Source: Hawksworthiomyces lignivorus (taxonomy: Eukaryota > Ascomycota > Sordariomycetes > Ophiostomatales > Ophiostomataceae). From it: 64,000 nt of DNA. Made by a program: the position numbers and the translations under genes. The first letter of the stretch is position 1. Every line of letters starts with the position of its first letter. The stretch is from assembly GCA_002917075.1 (NCBI GenBank), contig NTMA01000009.1, positions 558,001 through 622,000 of the forward strand. Direction: 5' to 3'. Positions 54,647-64,000 of this stretch are shown here, piece after piece. Under the pieces are notes generated by a model. It did no database searches. It was not told the origin of the DNA and saw only the letters and a list, made by a program, of their open reading frames with translations.

Positions 54647-55666
54647 GTGCGTGATACAGAGCACGATCGCCTTCGGCGTGCTGGTGTACCACACCCCCAC
54701 CCCGGAGAGAGGCACAACCAGAGGACTAGCCGCACGACTAACCACACATTATAACGCACACCTCCGCACCGTCCTCGGGGCATACAAATCAACACCAGTC
54801 CCACTACTCTACTCTGAGGCAGGCCTAGCACAACTAGACCTATACTTCAACCAACGGCAGGCTGCCCTTCTTAACCGAGAAGACTACCGGATTAAATCTC
54901 GAATAATATGCCGAGCTATCACGGCTACCCTCGGCCGGAACACTACGGCTGACCCCTGGGCTATATACGACGGCATACTGATCTCCTGGGACGGAGACCG
55001 CACACAGGCACAGTAGCAGGAGCGCCGGCGCCGTCTGACCGAACCCCAGCAACGGCCCGCTAACCAACATCCCCGGTGGACGACTGAGGTAACCAGAGCT
55101 TACCGGTACCTTACCAAAGCCGAAAGCAGTCTTATGACACAGTTACGCACCGGATACATTGGCCTGGCGACCCACCTTTTCCACACACACAAGAACCTCG
55201 CCTCCCCCATATACGCCTACGAGGCGGCGGAGGAGACTCCGAAGCACGTACTTCTATACTACACTAACACTACAGACAAGCCACCGGGATAACCCCAGAC
55301 TCCGGAAGACCTGAACCACCGTCTGAATGCAGGGGGGCCGATGGCCCGTCCGATACTGCGGTGGCTCAAACGGAGCGGACGCATACCAGACTACCGCTTA
55401 GCAGGCCGACTCGAAGAGGCCGCGCCGTAGACGCGCCGGTGGCACGCTGAAAGCATAGGCGTGATAGCTCGTAATCGCTATCGTTTATTTATTTGTCTTC
55501 TCTTTGTCTTATCTATGACTACCACTGTATCTAGACTGGCATCACACATATAATAATCTCCTCACTTAATCAGGCGGTGGTTTTTGCCCCAGAGGGTTCC
55601 ACCCAGTATAGACGTAAATAGTCAGGATTGGCTAATAAATACGATTAAACTCTTGTGCGTGATACA
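54647..55666 (+). mobile_element. 5'-truncated LINE retrotransposon remnant with 12-bp target duplication
   Basis: 54659-55654 lies between two identical 12-mers, GTGCGTGATACA, at 54647-54658 and 55655-55666. Inside, the plus strand reads the part after the reverse-transcriptase domain of fungal non-LTR elements: FGVLVYHTPTPERGTTRGLA, HLRTVLGAYKSTPVPLLYSE, LYFNQRQAALLNR and, after a TAG at 55015, a KHVLLYYTNTTDKPPG-like block where LINE proteins have EETVRHVLLEC. Further stops follow. The reverse transcriptase and endonuclease are absent, as expected for 5'-truncated insertion. There is no long poly(A) before the right repeat; an A-rich tract follows it at 55724-55799. Confidence 0.75.
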
Positions 55667-55870
55667 ATATCTGTAAGAAGGGGAGTCAGGCTCCTCTGCG
55701 GCAATATTAATCCTCTCTTCTCAAAACAAAACAAAACCAACCAACCAACAAAAAAAATAAACAAAAGAAAAGAAAATAAAATAAAATAAAAATTAACAAA
55801 GCCCCTACCATCAATAAGCCATCCACATAGCTATCAGACAACATTCAGACTGGCAGGCTCAAGATCAAAC
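55667..55870. repeat. A-rich tract
   Basis: 55724-55799 is made of AAAC, AACC and AAAAT repeats; it separates the LINE from the kinase-like gene. Confidence 0.7.
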
Positions 55871-56698
55871 CTAATGTTTGGCGCCTTGCATGGCCTTAGC
55901 ATTTTGCGCCTCCAGCCACTCTTCAATCTTTTTGACTCCATACAGGTCGTGTGTGACTTCGGAGGTTTTGTATTCTTCAAATGGTACATCATTCCACCCT
56001 TCCGTGCCGCGGCTAAATGTCAACTTTTCGCCGATGGGTTTACAGGAGTCGAAATCGGCCAGGACAGGCAAACCCTCTGCGCTCACCAAGACATTTCGAT
56101 AGTTGATGTCGTTGTGCGCATACCCGTACGAGTGAAGATGACGGACGGCAGACACCAACACATGCATGAAGGCTGTTTTGTCGACGGGTGGCCCCATTCT
56201 GTGGTCGTAGTAGTCGTGGAGATCGCTAACATGGCGATCCATGACTATCCCAGTCATGAAACCGCGCTGGAAGCGGCAACCGAGATAGGTGATGAGTCCG
56301 GGATGAGGTGGAAGCTTCGCAACTCTCTCCAAAGCCTCTGCTTCTTCGAGCAATATACCACGCATGACTTCCAGGGAATCTTGCTCTTTGTAGCCAGAGT
56401 AGGCATCCAAACGCGGTCGCTTGAGATAGAGGCAGCTGGTTATGTCGCCCGAGTAATGGGTGAAGCGTCGGTTACCGTCGGGGACTTTGGAGTAGACATC
56501 CTGATCAGGAATGGGCTTGAGTGCTGCTTCATACTGAGGTAGCGGGATCTTCAACTTTTCAATGGGCAGGCTGCCAAAGTAAAAGCGGTCATCGGGCTCA
56601 ATAACGCCGAATTCTGTGGTTTCAAACTTCATAGTGTCGTTGTCATAGACCTCTTGGACGAAGGTGAGGTCCTGGAACTTCTTGAGTTGAGGAGCCAT
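55871..56698 (-). CDS. Protein kinase-like protein, fungal
   Basis: A single exon of 275 aa. The C-lobe is clear: VRHLHSYGYAHNDINYRNVLV (185-205) has the catalytic-loop HND-x4-N in place of HRD-x4-N, and ADFDS (214-218) is the metal-binding DFG-like motif with Asp for Gly. GTEGWNDVPFEEY matches the activation-segment end. Glu119 in EEAEALERV may be the helix-C Glu, and a Lys at 93 (LYLKRP) the beta-3 Lys, but no glycine-rich loop is obvious. Total length is short for a kinase. The family, common in fungi, includes small single-domain kinases of unknown role; it may be an active kinase with altered loop or a pseudokinase. It lies in the repeat-rich zone but the frame is intact. Confidence 0.75.
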   Translation of the reverse strand: MAPQLKKFQDLTFVQEVYDNDTMKFETTEFGVIEPDDRFYFGSLPIEKLKIPLPQYEAALKPIPDQDVYSKVPDGNRRFTHYSGDITSCLYLKRPRLDAYSGYKEQDSLEVMRGILLEEAEALERVAKLPPHPGLITYLGCRFQRGFMTGIVMDRHVSDLHDYYDHRMGPPVDKTAFMHVLVSAVRHLHSYGYAHNDINYRNVLVSAEGLPVLADFDSCKPIGEKLTFSRGTEGWNDVPFEEYKTSEVTHDLYGVKKIEEWLEAQNAKAMQGAKH

Positions 56699-57803
56699 AG
56701 CTGTAGGTAATGTGTGGAATTATAAAATAAAGAGGCAATCTAGAGGAAAGGCTGCTGTAGATGAGATGAAAGCGAGGACAGAAGAATAAAGAGAAGAAAA
56801 TAAAAGAAAGTGAGAAAACGAGCAAAGGTGAAGGACAGAAAAATTAGAGAAGAAAGAGACCTCTTGCACACATAGCTGATCGTCCTGTCTGAGGGCCGTT
56901 AGATGTAAGGCAGAGAAAACAGACAGAGCTGTCTAATGGAACTGCCCCTGATGTAATTCACTACAAGCGGGGCTGAACTCAATCCTTCGAAGCGACCTAT
57001 CACAGCGACCGGGTGCGTAGCTAAACCAAAAACTGCTGGCCGTCCAGCGTGTGGTGCAACAACTGGAGGTGGCCAGTGGGTTGCACAAAAGGCCCTCAGC
57101 GTTCAATGCCATATGATCTGGCACAGGTTAGAAACGAGGGGAAATTATCATTTCCTGGTGGCGCAGGCGGTTTGCTGCCGTTGTAGCTGCTACATGCTAA
57201 GACCGACATTGGTTTTAGCGCTGGACTGGTTGTGATGAATAGGTGTTACGGGACTAGGCGAAGCATCGTAGTGTCAAACGTGATACACCCTACTGCCTTG
57301 GTTGGCTACGAAGCCCTTTTATTTCGCCTTTTCGACGACCATAACCGCCTACATTGTTTTGCGTTCAGGGGACACAGAAGGGTTTTTGATACACTTACTG
57401 TACCTTTTCACCAACCCCACCGTAAACTTTACGTTACACACATGAAATTTGATCTAGGACCAATGGCTTTAAGTTCTTTTCTTATGAAGCTAATCTGTGT
57501 ATATCAATGAAAGTACTATTAAAACTGCTATTGAAAGAAAAAGCAAAAGAAGTTCTGAAGAAATATAAATCGAAATATTGAAGAAACGTAAAAAAAGTCA
57601 CCCGAAGAAACTGAAAATAAGTATTTATAGGGCTACACATGGACTAGAGCGCGCACATATAGGAGGTACGAAAATGAACAGAAAGCCCTAGACTTTCTCT
57701 TACACAAACTGCGACTCCTGAATGGCCTTGGTTGTGGCCGAAACTTAAAACAAGCCAAAAAACGGCTTGCAAAGAGCGGCCAACAGGCCTCTGCTTTACC
57801 TTG
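56699..57803. other. Intergenic without supported gene
   Basis: Purine-rich promoter of the kinase-like gene, then AT-rich DNA. A 92-codon open stretch at 57232-57510 has no family resemblance. Nothing else seen. Confidence 0.5.
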
Positions 57804-58121
57804 CTACTTGCAAAATCGACCCAAGTCGAAGAAGTAAGTGATAAGCAGCACGACCAACACCTGGCGATCGATCATGTTTCGAAGCCGGGTGTTCTCTGCG
57901 GGAGATATCTCGATCTGAGAGTCGGCCACATATTTGGCGAGCTCTTTGTCCACCTTGCCAAAATCCGTCCCCTTTTTAACTACATCTTCCTCTTCTACCT
58001 CAATGACCGGAATGGGAGCAATTTCATGTTTCATTTCGATGGATTCCCGCGCCAGAGTATTATCCGGGCGAGATGTGATGGGCTGGACAGCGTCGGCTGT
58101 CGGGAGACCAAGGGACGCCAT
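57804..58121 (-). pseudogene. MFS permease N-terminal stub (Dal5-like)
   Basis: 105 codons from the ATG at 58121 give an acidic cytosolic head followed by ENTRLRNMIDRQVLVVLLITYFF, the entry into the first membrane span of allantoate-permease-like MFS proteins, which then stops after a few unrelated residues. The remaining eleven spans are absent downstream. It is a truncated fossil related in type to the intact permease at 20056. Confidence 0.6.
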
Positions 58122-58910
58122 ATTTCTCTCTGAGCAACGCTGGCAATTATGTCGAAAGGAGAAGATCAATAGCTGTCTGGGTTTTGACCCGGGGTGGTAT
58201 TGCAGATGAAGAAATAGAACGCAGTTGGCGTCAGAGATGTTTTGACAGCTGCACACTTAAATATTTCCAAGGTTACACTTCACTACTTTGTTCAACACTT
58301 GCCTTCTTAGTTCCACCTGCGTGAGAATCTGTGGAGAACCAAGGAACCCCATGGGGAAAGCAGCCAGAGGCAAGCCTTTGTGTGATGTAGACTTTACCAA
58401 ATAAGGGAAGCCGTGAGAGCAAGAGGCTGACGAACTCGGGAAGCGGATGCCGATTCTGGCGCTCGACTGTTGCACTGGATCGCTGCAAGGCTAGTTTAAA
58501 CGGGTCACATAAATGGATCACTGGCAACAAAATGAGCAGACTTGCTTCGGTGTGCGGTCATCGCTCTGGGGAGATATTTTTCCTTTAATGAGACCCTTGC
58601 TTTGTGTACCCCACTCGGCAACATCTATTCTCTACTTTTGCTCCTGGACTAGTTTACTAGAACGATTACCAAGTCTCTACCCCCCTTTCCCCAAAAAGTG
58701 CGGATTCGGATTTCGGTGTAGTGCACCGACGTCTCCAAAAGCACATTGTGTGAAGTGAATCAAGGCAGTGTGGATCTTGTATATTTTCAGTGCTTTTCTG
58801 CCACCGTTAAGGCCCTTTGCTGTTTGGAAGACACCCAAATTTCAACGCAGGCTTTCAAATTTTCGGAAATCTCTTAAAGCAGCGCCAGATAAAGCAGCGC
58901 CAGATTAAAG
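58122..58910. other. Intergenic, promoter of GH105 gene
   Basis: About 790 bases; leader of the GH105 gene with a duplicated AAAGCAGCGCCAGAT just before its ATG (58876-58905). No gene. Confidence 0.5.
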
Positions 58911-59996
58911 ATGCCGGCAGAGATTCATGGCATCAAGTCAAGTGATGTCCACGCTAAAATTCAGCTTCTGATAGATGCACTGGGAAATAGCAAAGACGAG
59001 ACCGGCGAGTATACAGTCACAACACTCGATGGGCAAGTGATTGATACAAAAGGATGGACCGGGTGGGAGTGGACGCAGGGCATTGGCCTGAACGGAATTT
59101 GGGCGTACTGCTCGATTACTGGCGATAGTAAGTACCTCAAGATGATTGAAGATTGGTTCGCATACCAGTTCAATGCCGGCAGCGTTCCTAAGAACATCAA
59201 CACAATGGCTCCACTCCTCTCCCTGGCTTGTGTATACGAAAAGACGGGCACGCAGACCTACCTTCCTTGGCTGGATGCGTGGGGCGAGTGGGCGTACCAT
59301 GACCTCGCGCGAACCAAATATGGAGGCATGCAACACATCACCTACGTCGGAATCAACGAACAGCAGCTGTGGGATGACACCTTGATGATGACTGTTTTGC
59401 CCTTGGCCAAGATTGGAAAGTTGCTGGATAGACCACACTACATCGAAGAGGCAAAAAAGCAGTTCCTGATACACATCAAATATCTCTTCGATACCAAGAC
59501 TGGACTCTTCTACCATGGATGGACGTTCGAAGAAGGCGGTCACAACTTCGCCGCAGCGTTCTGGGCAAGAGGAAACTCGTGGGTAACGATGGCGATTCCA
59601 GAGTTCTTGGATCTGATTGCTCTACCAGTCAACGACGCAATCCGGACGCACTTACTGGACACTCTCTGTGCCCAAGTAGAGGCTCTGAAGCGCACACAGT
59701 TAGACTCGGGCCTGTGGCCGACGCTTGTGGACCAGAAGGTGGAAGAAGGGTCATACCCCGAAGCCAGCGCCACAGCAGGATTTGCGTATGGTATTCTCAA
59801 GGCTGTGAGGAAGAGGCTAATCGGCAAGGAGTACGAGGAGGCTGGAGTCCGGGCCGTTAAAGCGATTCTAGAAAATGTGGACTCAAATGGTGAACTGTTG
59901 AACACATCTTACGGAACACTAATGGGAGATACACTGCAGTTCTACAAAGATATCCCATTAACCAGCATGCCGTACGGCCAGGCCATGGCGGTATAG
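58911..59996 (+). CDS. GH105 unsaturated rhamnogalacturonyl hydrolase
   Basis: A single exon of 361 aa, the usual length. The alpha-barrel motifs are GWEWTQGIGLNGIW (51-64), YVGINEQQLWDDTLMMTVLPLAKIG (145-169, with the catalytic Asp in DD 155-156), FWARGNSWVTMAIPE, SYPEASATAGFAYGI and PYGQAMA at the end. The enzyme hydrates and splits the unsaturated galacturonyl residue left on rhamnogalacturonan oligosaccharides by lyases, in pectin use. No signal peptide is seen, so it is intracellular and would act on imported oligosaccharides. The ATG at 58911 follows a short duplicated leader. It lies in the repeat-rich zone but is intact. Confidence 0.93.
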   Translation: MPAEIHGIKSSDVHAKIQLLIDALGNSKDETGEYTVTTLDGQVIDTKGWTGWEWTQGIGLNGIWAYCSITGDSKYLKMIEDWFAYQFNAGSVPKNINTMAPLLSLACVYEKTGTQTYLPWLDAWGEWAYHDLARTKYGGMQHITYVGINEQQLWDDTLMMTVLPLAKIGKLLDRPHYIEEAKKQFLIHIKYLFDTKTGLFYHGWTFEEGGHNFAAAFWARGNSWVTMAIPEFLDLIALPVNDAIRTHLLDTLCAQVEALKRTQLDSGLWPTLVDQKVEEGSYPEASATAGFAYGILKAVRKRLIGKEYEEAGVRAVKAILENVDSNGELLNTSYGTLMGDTLQFYKDIPLTSMPYGQAMAV

Positions 59997-60329
59997 GCAT
60001 TGGTTGAATTTCTATACAGATATATATAACAAGAAAGGGGATGTAATTGCTGGATCAGACTCGTAGCTACTAGACAATTTAAACATGTAGTATTAATCTA
60101 ATGGGCAAGACGTCTTCATTGGGACTATCTCACTACGTTCCCATCTTTCGCTCTGCCTGCACATCATGACTGAGCTCTTTAAGTACCACCTAGGCGAAGC
60201 TACGATGAGCGAAATCAAGATTGTGGAAAAATTATGTACGTCTCAGCTAACCTCATGCACACTACTTTTTTTTTGTATTAGAATATCAAGATCAGTTGTA
60301 TTTCTCTGCTCAACTAAACTTGGGCGTAA
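59997..60329. other. Convergent 3' region
   Basis: 333 bases between GH105 and monooxygenase ends; a TA-rich run near 60021 and a T-run at 60266-60275; no gene. Confidence 0.5.
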
Positions 60330-62269
60330 TCAGTACTTGATGTAGCCGACCTCATGCGCTTTGATTTGCAGCGCCAGACACTGAGAAAAGTATCTGCAAA
60401 AAGGCAGGTTACCACCCATGAACCAAAAGCCAGGATGGCCGCTGGGACGCCACATAGTCCTGATCTCGCCCTCTTCATCAAAGCCCCATACATCGTTTAG
60501 GCGATCTGCCACTTCGTCCCCAAAAATGAGTCTGGACTGGGTTCGCATGTTCTGATAGCCTGTCGCAAAGATGATTTCATCTGCAGGCAGAACTGTGTTG
60601 TCTGTGAACTTGACGCCATCGCTGAGAATCTCTTCAACTTCTTGGCCATGCTTTATCTTGATTTTGCCATCAATAACAAGCTGACTAGCTCCGACGTCAA
60701 TGTAGTACCCTCCACCCCTTTGAAAGTACTTATATATGAGGCCGGCATAGTTGGGCCCTTTATCTACCGCAAATCCGGCTCTTTCAAGGCCTTGAAGCTT
60801 TTCTTTATCTATCTTCGCTTGTAGCGCAGTTAATTCTTGTTGGTTCTTCTTGTGGTACGGCGTTGTTTGACCCCACATGAGAATATCCGCATCTTCGACA
60901 GGTGGCCCGTCTTCCGAGAAGAGAGGATACAGCCCTGTTTGCACTATCGTCTCAGAAGACACAACGCAGGTGGTCGAGCGTTGAACCATAGTGACGTCGT
61001 ATCCATGGTTGTACAGGTCTTGAGCGATATCGTGAGCCGAGTTGCACGATCCAACAACAACAGCGCGCTTGTTTTCTGAGTTTGGGTTCGCTCCCAAGTA
61101 CTCGGAGCTATGACAGAGCCGCCCCTTAAACGTGTCCACGCCTTTTATTTTTGGCATTTTTTTCTGGCCAGAATGTCCGGTAGCTTGGATGATATGGCGA
61201 GGATGAAACGTGCGCGTCTCTTTCTGGGCCCCTACTTGCCGCTCTACCACAACCGTCCAGTGCTTGTCGTACGCATCCCACGAGCACGACACTATGTTTG
61301 TCTTGGTCCAAACGTTCAGCTCCAGGTTATCGACGTATGTCTCAAAAAAGCGCGCTATTTTATCCTTGGACGTGAATACCGGCCATGTATCGGGAAAATG
61401 GATGTATGGTAAATGATCATACCAAACAGGGTCGTGCAGCACAAGGGTTGAATATCGATTTCTCCAATTGTCGCCCACACGATCCTCACGGTCGATCAAC
61501 AAAGATTCCACACCCAACATTTTCAACCGAGCCGCCGCCGTAAGTCCAGATTGGCCGGCACCTAAGTACAAGTTAGTATGAGGACAGCAGCCAGGGTGTG
61601 ACGGTGCTAAACAAACTTACCAATAATTAAAACAGCAGGTCCGTTTTTCTCAAAGTTCTGTTCTTCTTTCCGCCTTTCCGCCCAGTTCTTGGCTTCAACG
61701 TTTTGTGCTCCACGCTTCTTGCCGAGCGGGCGACGCGAACCTCGTGGCTCTTCAAATCCAGTCATTTGTTTCAAGGAAGTGAATGCGGTGAGAATCTTCC
61801 AGTAGCCGTCGATTTGCGTGAGTCTCATCAAACCGAGGCCCTCGCCAATCGTGGTCGAAACAAGAACAAAGAACTGCACAACTTTCACTTTTCCCGCAAT
61901 ATCAAGGGAGGCCAGTTGCGGTGCCCGGTGGGCCTGCTGGCTGTCGATAGAAAGCTTCGTGAGGCGGCATTCGTTCTTCAGAACCGCGCAAATAGTTTTA
62001 GGGCCGTTGAATGTTCGCAGATCCCACGTTAGGCAGAGGTGGTCACGCCAGTAAGAGGCGTCAGTGAAGAGATTTGCTATCGAATCGTAGTCCTTGGCCT
62101 CTAGCGATTTGTTGATCATCTCAACTACGCTCGCTGCTACAGCATCAGGCGAGAGTCCCTCTGTGCGAATCGAGGCTGGGAACTCAACAGGGCGGATGTT
62201 GATGGAGCCGGGCTCTCGGCGCTCGTCTGAGACACCCTCAAAGAAGGGCTGTGCAACGTAACGACCCAT
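60330..62269 (-). CDS. NTF2-like/flavin-containing monooxygenase fusion
   Basis: Two exons, 61621-62269 and 60330-61561, separated by a 59-nt intron (GTAAGT donor, CTAAC branch), give 626 aa. Residues about 45-180 form an NTF2-like domain (VVEMINKSLEAKDYDSIANLF, then WRDHLCLTWDLRTF and GYWKILTAFTSL). From 211 the FAD loop VLIIGAGQSGLTAAARL is created by the splice. FKGRLCHSSEY is the FMO identity motif (FxGxxxHxxxY), AVVVGSCNSAHDIA is the NADPH loop with its last Gly replaced, and FATGYQN is the linker motif. Such fusions are common in fungi and resemble plant YUCCA-type monooxygenases; the product oxidises a soft nucleophile or a ketone with NADPH and oxygen. The start at MGRYVAQP was chosen; an extra 33 upstream codons are hydrophobic and lack support. 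Confidence 0.9.
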
Positions 62270-63080
62270 GACTGCTTCTTTCGATGCTCCCAAATCAAAA
62301 ATAAAGAGGACGAGGAAAAGTCTGGTTTGACGGTCGAGACCAGCAGAGGCCTGTGGTTTGAAGATCAAAGAATTTATGTTTCACGATTCTCGAGAAGCAA
62401 GCAGCTCTCTGTACAGCCTCTGCGTACTCATATGGATTGCTGATATAGACATCATGTTTGCTCCAACCACCTCGGGACTTGTATTTGCCGACATCGTGAT
62501 AGCTTTTGGCCGAGCCATTCCAGTCGCATGTTCGACAGTCTCGTTAGCTTCGCGCCTTCTCCCTGCTTCGTACACGTCGACTTTCGTGTGAGCCAGCTCG
62601 GTCTTCCGTAGTTGGTAATGTCTAACGGAGAAATAACTCTCCGTGCACTACAACGAAAAGCTAGGATAATACACAAACGCATCGGTCCTAATGGGTTTGG
62701 AAATTCCGAGCTTTCACAAATGAATCTGGTCGCTAACACAGCTCTAGAACTTTGGTTCTCCACGAGCTTGCCGCAGAACCGGGATACCTGTTTAAGTAAT
62801 TCATTCGCAGCTAAGGCTGAACTACAGTAAAGGCGGGTAATAGAGGGGACCTGTGTCGTATAGTAAGGAAGCAGTGTGGAGGTATTGATTATTGGTCGAC
62901 TATTGGTCTAAATCTCTGCTGCTCAGAGATTTCTATCATGGTTGAGGGTAAGGCACTCCACTAATTACAGGCTAGTAGTACTCTGTTTGCTATTTAGCAG
63001 GCCAGAAGACCACGTGGTTACCTCCTGACACCGCCTTCTTTTTTTCTGTTCTTGCGGTCTATTTCGCAACACAGTGACTC
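62270..63080. other. Intergenic with small palindrome
   Basis: Promoter of the monooxygenase and AT-rich DNA. AAATCTCTG..CAGAGATTT at 62910-62932 is a 9-bp perfect inverted repeat. No gene is supported. Confidence 0.5.
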
Positions 63081-63147
63081 AGGTATAGTTGGTACAAAGT
63101 ATTAATGCATTAATGGGCGTTAGTTGATATAGTTACTGAAAACATTG
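63081..63147 (+). mobile_element. RIP-altered copy of the Tc1/mariner element end
   Basis: Matches the end of the 53.2-kb fragment in opposite orientation: GTTGGTA, CAAAGTATTAATG, the stop after TKY (GGTACAAAGTATTAA), CGTTAGTTG and TAGTTACTGAAAA align with few changes. Differences are mostly G/A and C/T transitions (for example GGCATGG versus GATATAG), as expected for RIP. Only this terminal part can be recognised. Confidence 0.65.
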
Positions 63148-63704
63148 AATTGAATGCAAACTTAGGACTATCCACTGTACAATGGTGCCCAAGTTCTTCT
63201 ACTGATATCACGAACTTTATACTATCACCAAGCTCTAAAAAAATAAAAAAAAATTACAAGCACGAGTGAATGTCTTAGCCTCACTTACTAAAGAGCAAAA
63301 CACATTCTCAACTGTGACATGGCGAACCATGACGGTGATTGCAGATGCTTATAAGCAACCAAAGTTTGCGTTCTCCCTCTTGTCAAAGCATATTTTAGTT
63401 GCGCAGCCAGAGACAATAATATACAGAGTACCCATACAAGAGCCCCCCCGCGCCCAAAACATGTATCATATAAATTTGATAGCGTATTTATCTAACAACG
63501 TATGTATCTGGTGGTGTCACGGCTCACTATGAATTTAAAGCGTATTAGAGAAAGAAAGCCACTCCCGTGGTAGTCTCCGCGCTTGCAATTCTACTTCCAT
63601 TACGTTTCTAGCTAGAGCAAAATGCCCGTCTTATGCCATTAAGGCCATTTGCACTGAGAGCCGTTCTGCTGTGACAGCACCACAAGTGCTTAGCTGAATA
63701 GCAG
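63148..63704. other. AT-rich intergenic
   Basis: About 560 bases with an A-run near 63238-63253; an 88-codon open stretch has no family resemblance. No gene called. Confidence 0.5.
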
Positions 63705-64000
63705 CTAGAACAGACGACATTGCAATGCCTCGTACTTAACACCGTTAAAGACTACTGTTCGTATTACCAGTCTTTGTTCGGGGTTGGCAAAGCGGTTTAC
63801 ATAATATGACATAGTCTTTGGCAATTGCAGTGTATCCTCTGCTCGCTTGAACATAAACCATGACATAGCACGTTCAAGCCATTGGATAAATGTGCCTCGC
63901 TTATTCTTGCAAATCAGATTCAATATCTGGTCCGCATTCAATGGATCGAGGCTTGGGACGACCTCCTCAAGGGTAACGCTTCGGACAATCTTTCTAGATC
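63705..64000 (-). CDS. Unidentified protein, C-terminal part, runs off the right edge
   Basis: An open minus-strand frame of 98 codons enters from the right edge and stops at 63705. It reads ..LDPLNADQILNLICKNKRG, IQWLERAMSWFMFKRAEDTL, QLPKTMSYYVNRFANPEQRL and ends YEALQCRLF. The FKRAEDTLQLP segment followed by PEQRLVI vaguely recalls the part of SNF2-type helicases after their RR(T) motif, but this is weak. It could equally be the end of a transposon protein or a decayed gene. Too little is in the window to decide. Confidence 0.4.
   Translation of the reverse strand, partial: SRKIVRSVTLEEVVPSLDPLNADQILNLICKNKRGTFIQWLERAMSWFMFKRAEDTLQLPKTMSYYVNRFANPEQRLVIRTVVFNGVKYEALQCRLF

Overview
The window is nuclear DNA of a filamentous ascomycete (Pezizomycotina, most likely a Sordariomycete such as a Hypocrealean; this placement is inference). 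Genes are split by short introns of about 50-85 nt with GT..AG ends and CTRAY-type branch points. Families typical of such fungi are present: Zn(II)2Cys6 regulators with the second fungal-specific domain, a fructosyl amino acid oxidase, acetamidase, Dal5-type permease and GH105. Several dead sequences carry TGG-to-stop changes that resemble repeat-induced point mutation (RIP). Gene models were read by hand on both strands and every exon junction was checked for phase; no search tool was used.

Layout. 1-8 kb: the N-terminal part of an NLR/STAND-like protein running off the left edge, a 715-aa membrane protein with a fossil tail beside it, a dead choline/GABA permease, and a secreted HNH nuclease. 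8-10 kb: AT-rich and empty. 10-14.6 kb: a PNPOx-type flavoprotein, a Zn2Cys6 regulator and an inosine/xanthosine triphosphatase-like gene. 15-27 kb: a ketopantoate reductase, an amidase, a Dal5-family permease, a second Zn2Cys6 regulator and an SDR, with a strong cluster of GATA motifs between amidase and permease and a MITE-like inverted-repeat unit after the permease. 28.9-31.4 kb: a secreted Cys-rich protein and a tetraspan membrane protein. 34.3-41 kb: a HOL1-like MFS transporter, a Zn2Cys6 regulator and a divergent fructosyl amino acid oxidase. 41.3-52.2 kb: GC-rich core genes, namely HEM14 (haem synthesis), a 1015-aa disordered protein and an ERD1-like EXS protein. 52.8-64 kb: a repeat-rich, decayed region with Tc1/mariner ends, an NB-ARC fossil, a tRNA-like sequence and a 5'-truncated LINE flanked by a 12-bp duplication, with working accessory genes among them (kinase-like protein, GH105, NTF2-FMO monooxygenase).

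How genes may work together. The reductase-amidase-permease-regulator-SDR run, with its GATA sites, reads as a nitrogen-controlled uptake-and-hydrolysis locus. Pantothenate or a related amide is one testable substrate, because the permease family includes pantothenate carriers and the reductase family acts on ketopantoate. The regulator-oxidase pair at 37-41 kb, with a transporter 0.6 kb away and GATAAG sites in the shared promoter, looks like an Amadori-compound utilisation locus. These groupings are inference. I saw no PKS, NRPS, terpene synthase, CRISPR or plasmid feature. The most unusual material is the decayed immune-receptor and transposon zone at 53-55.7 kb.
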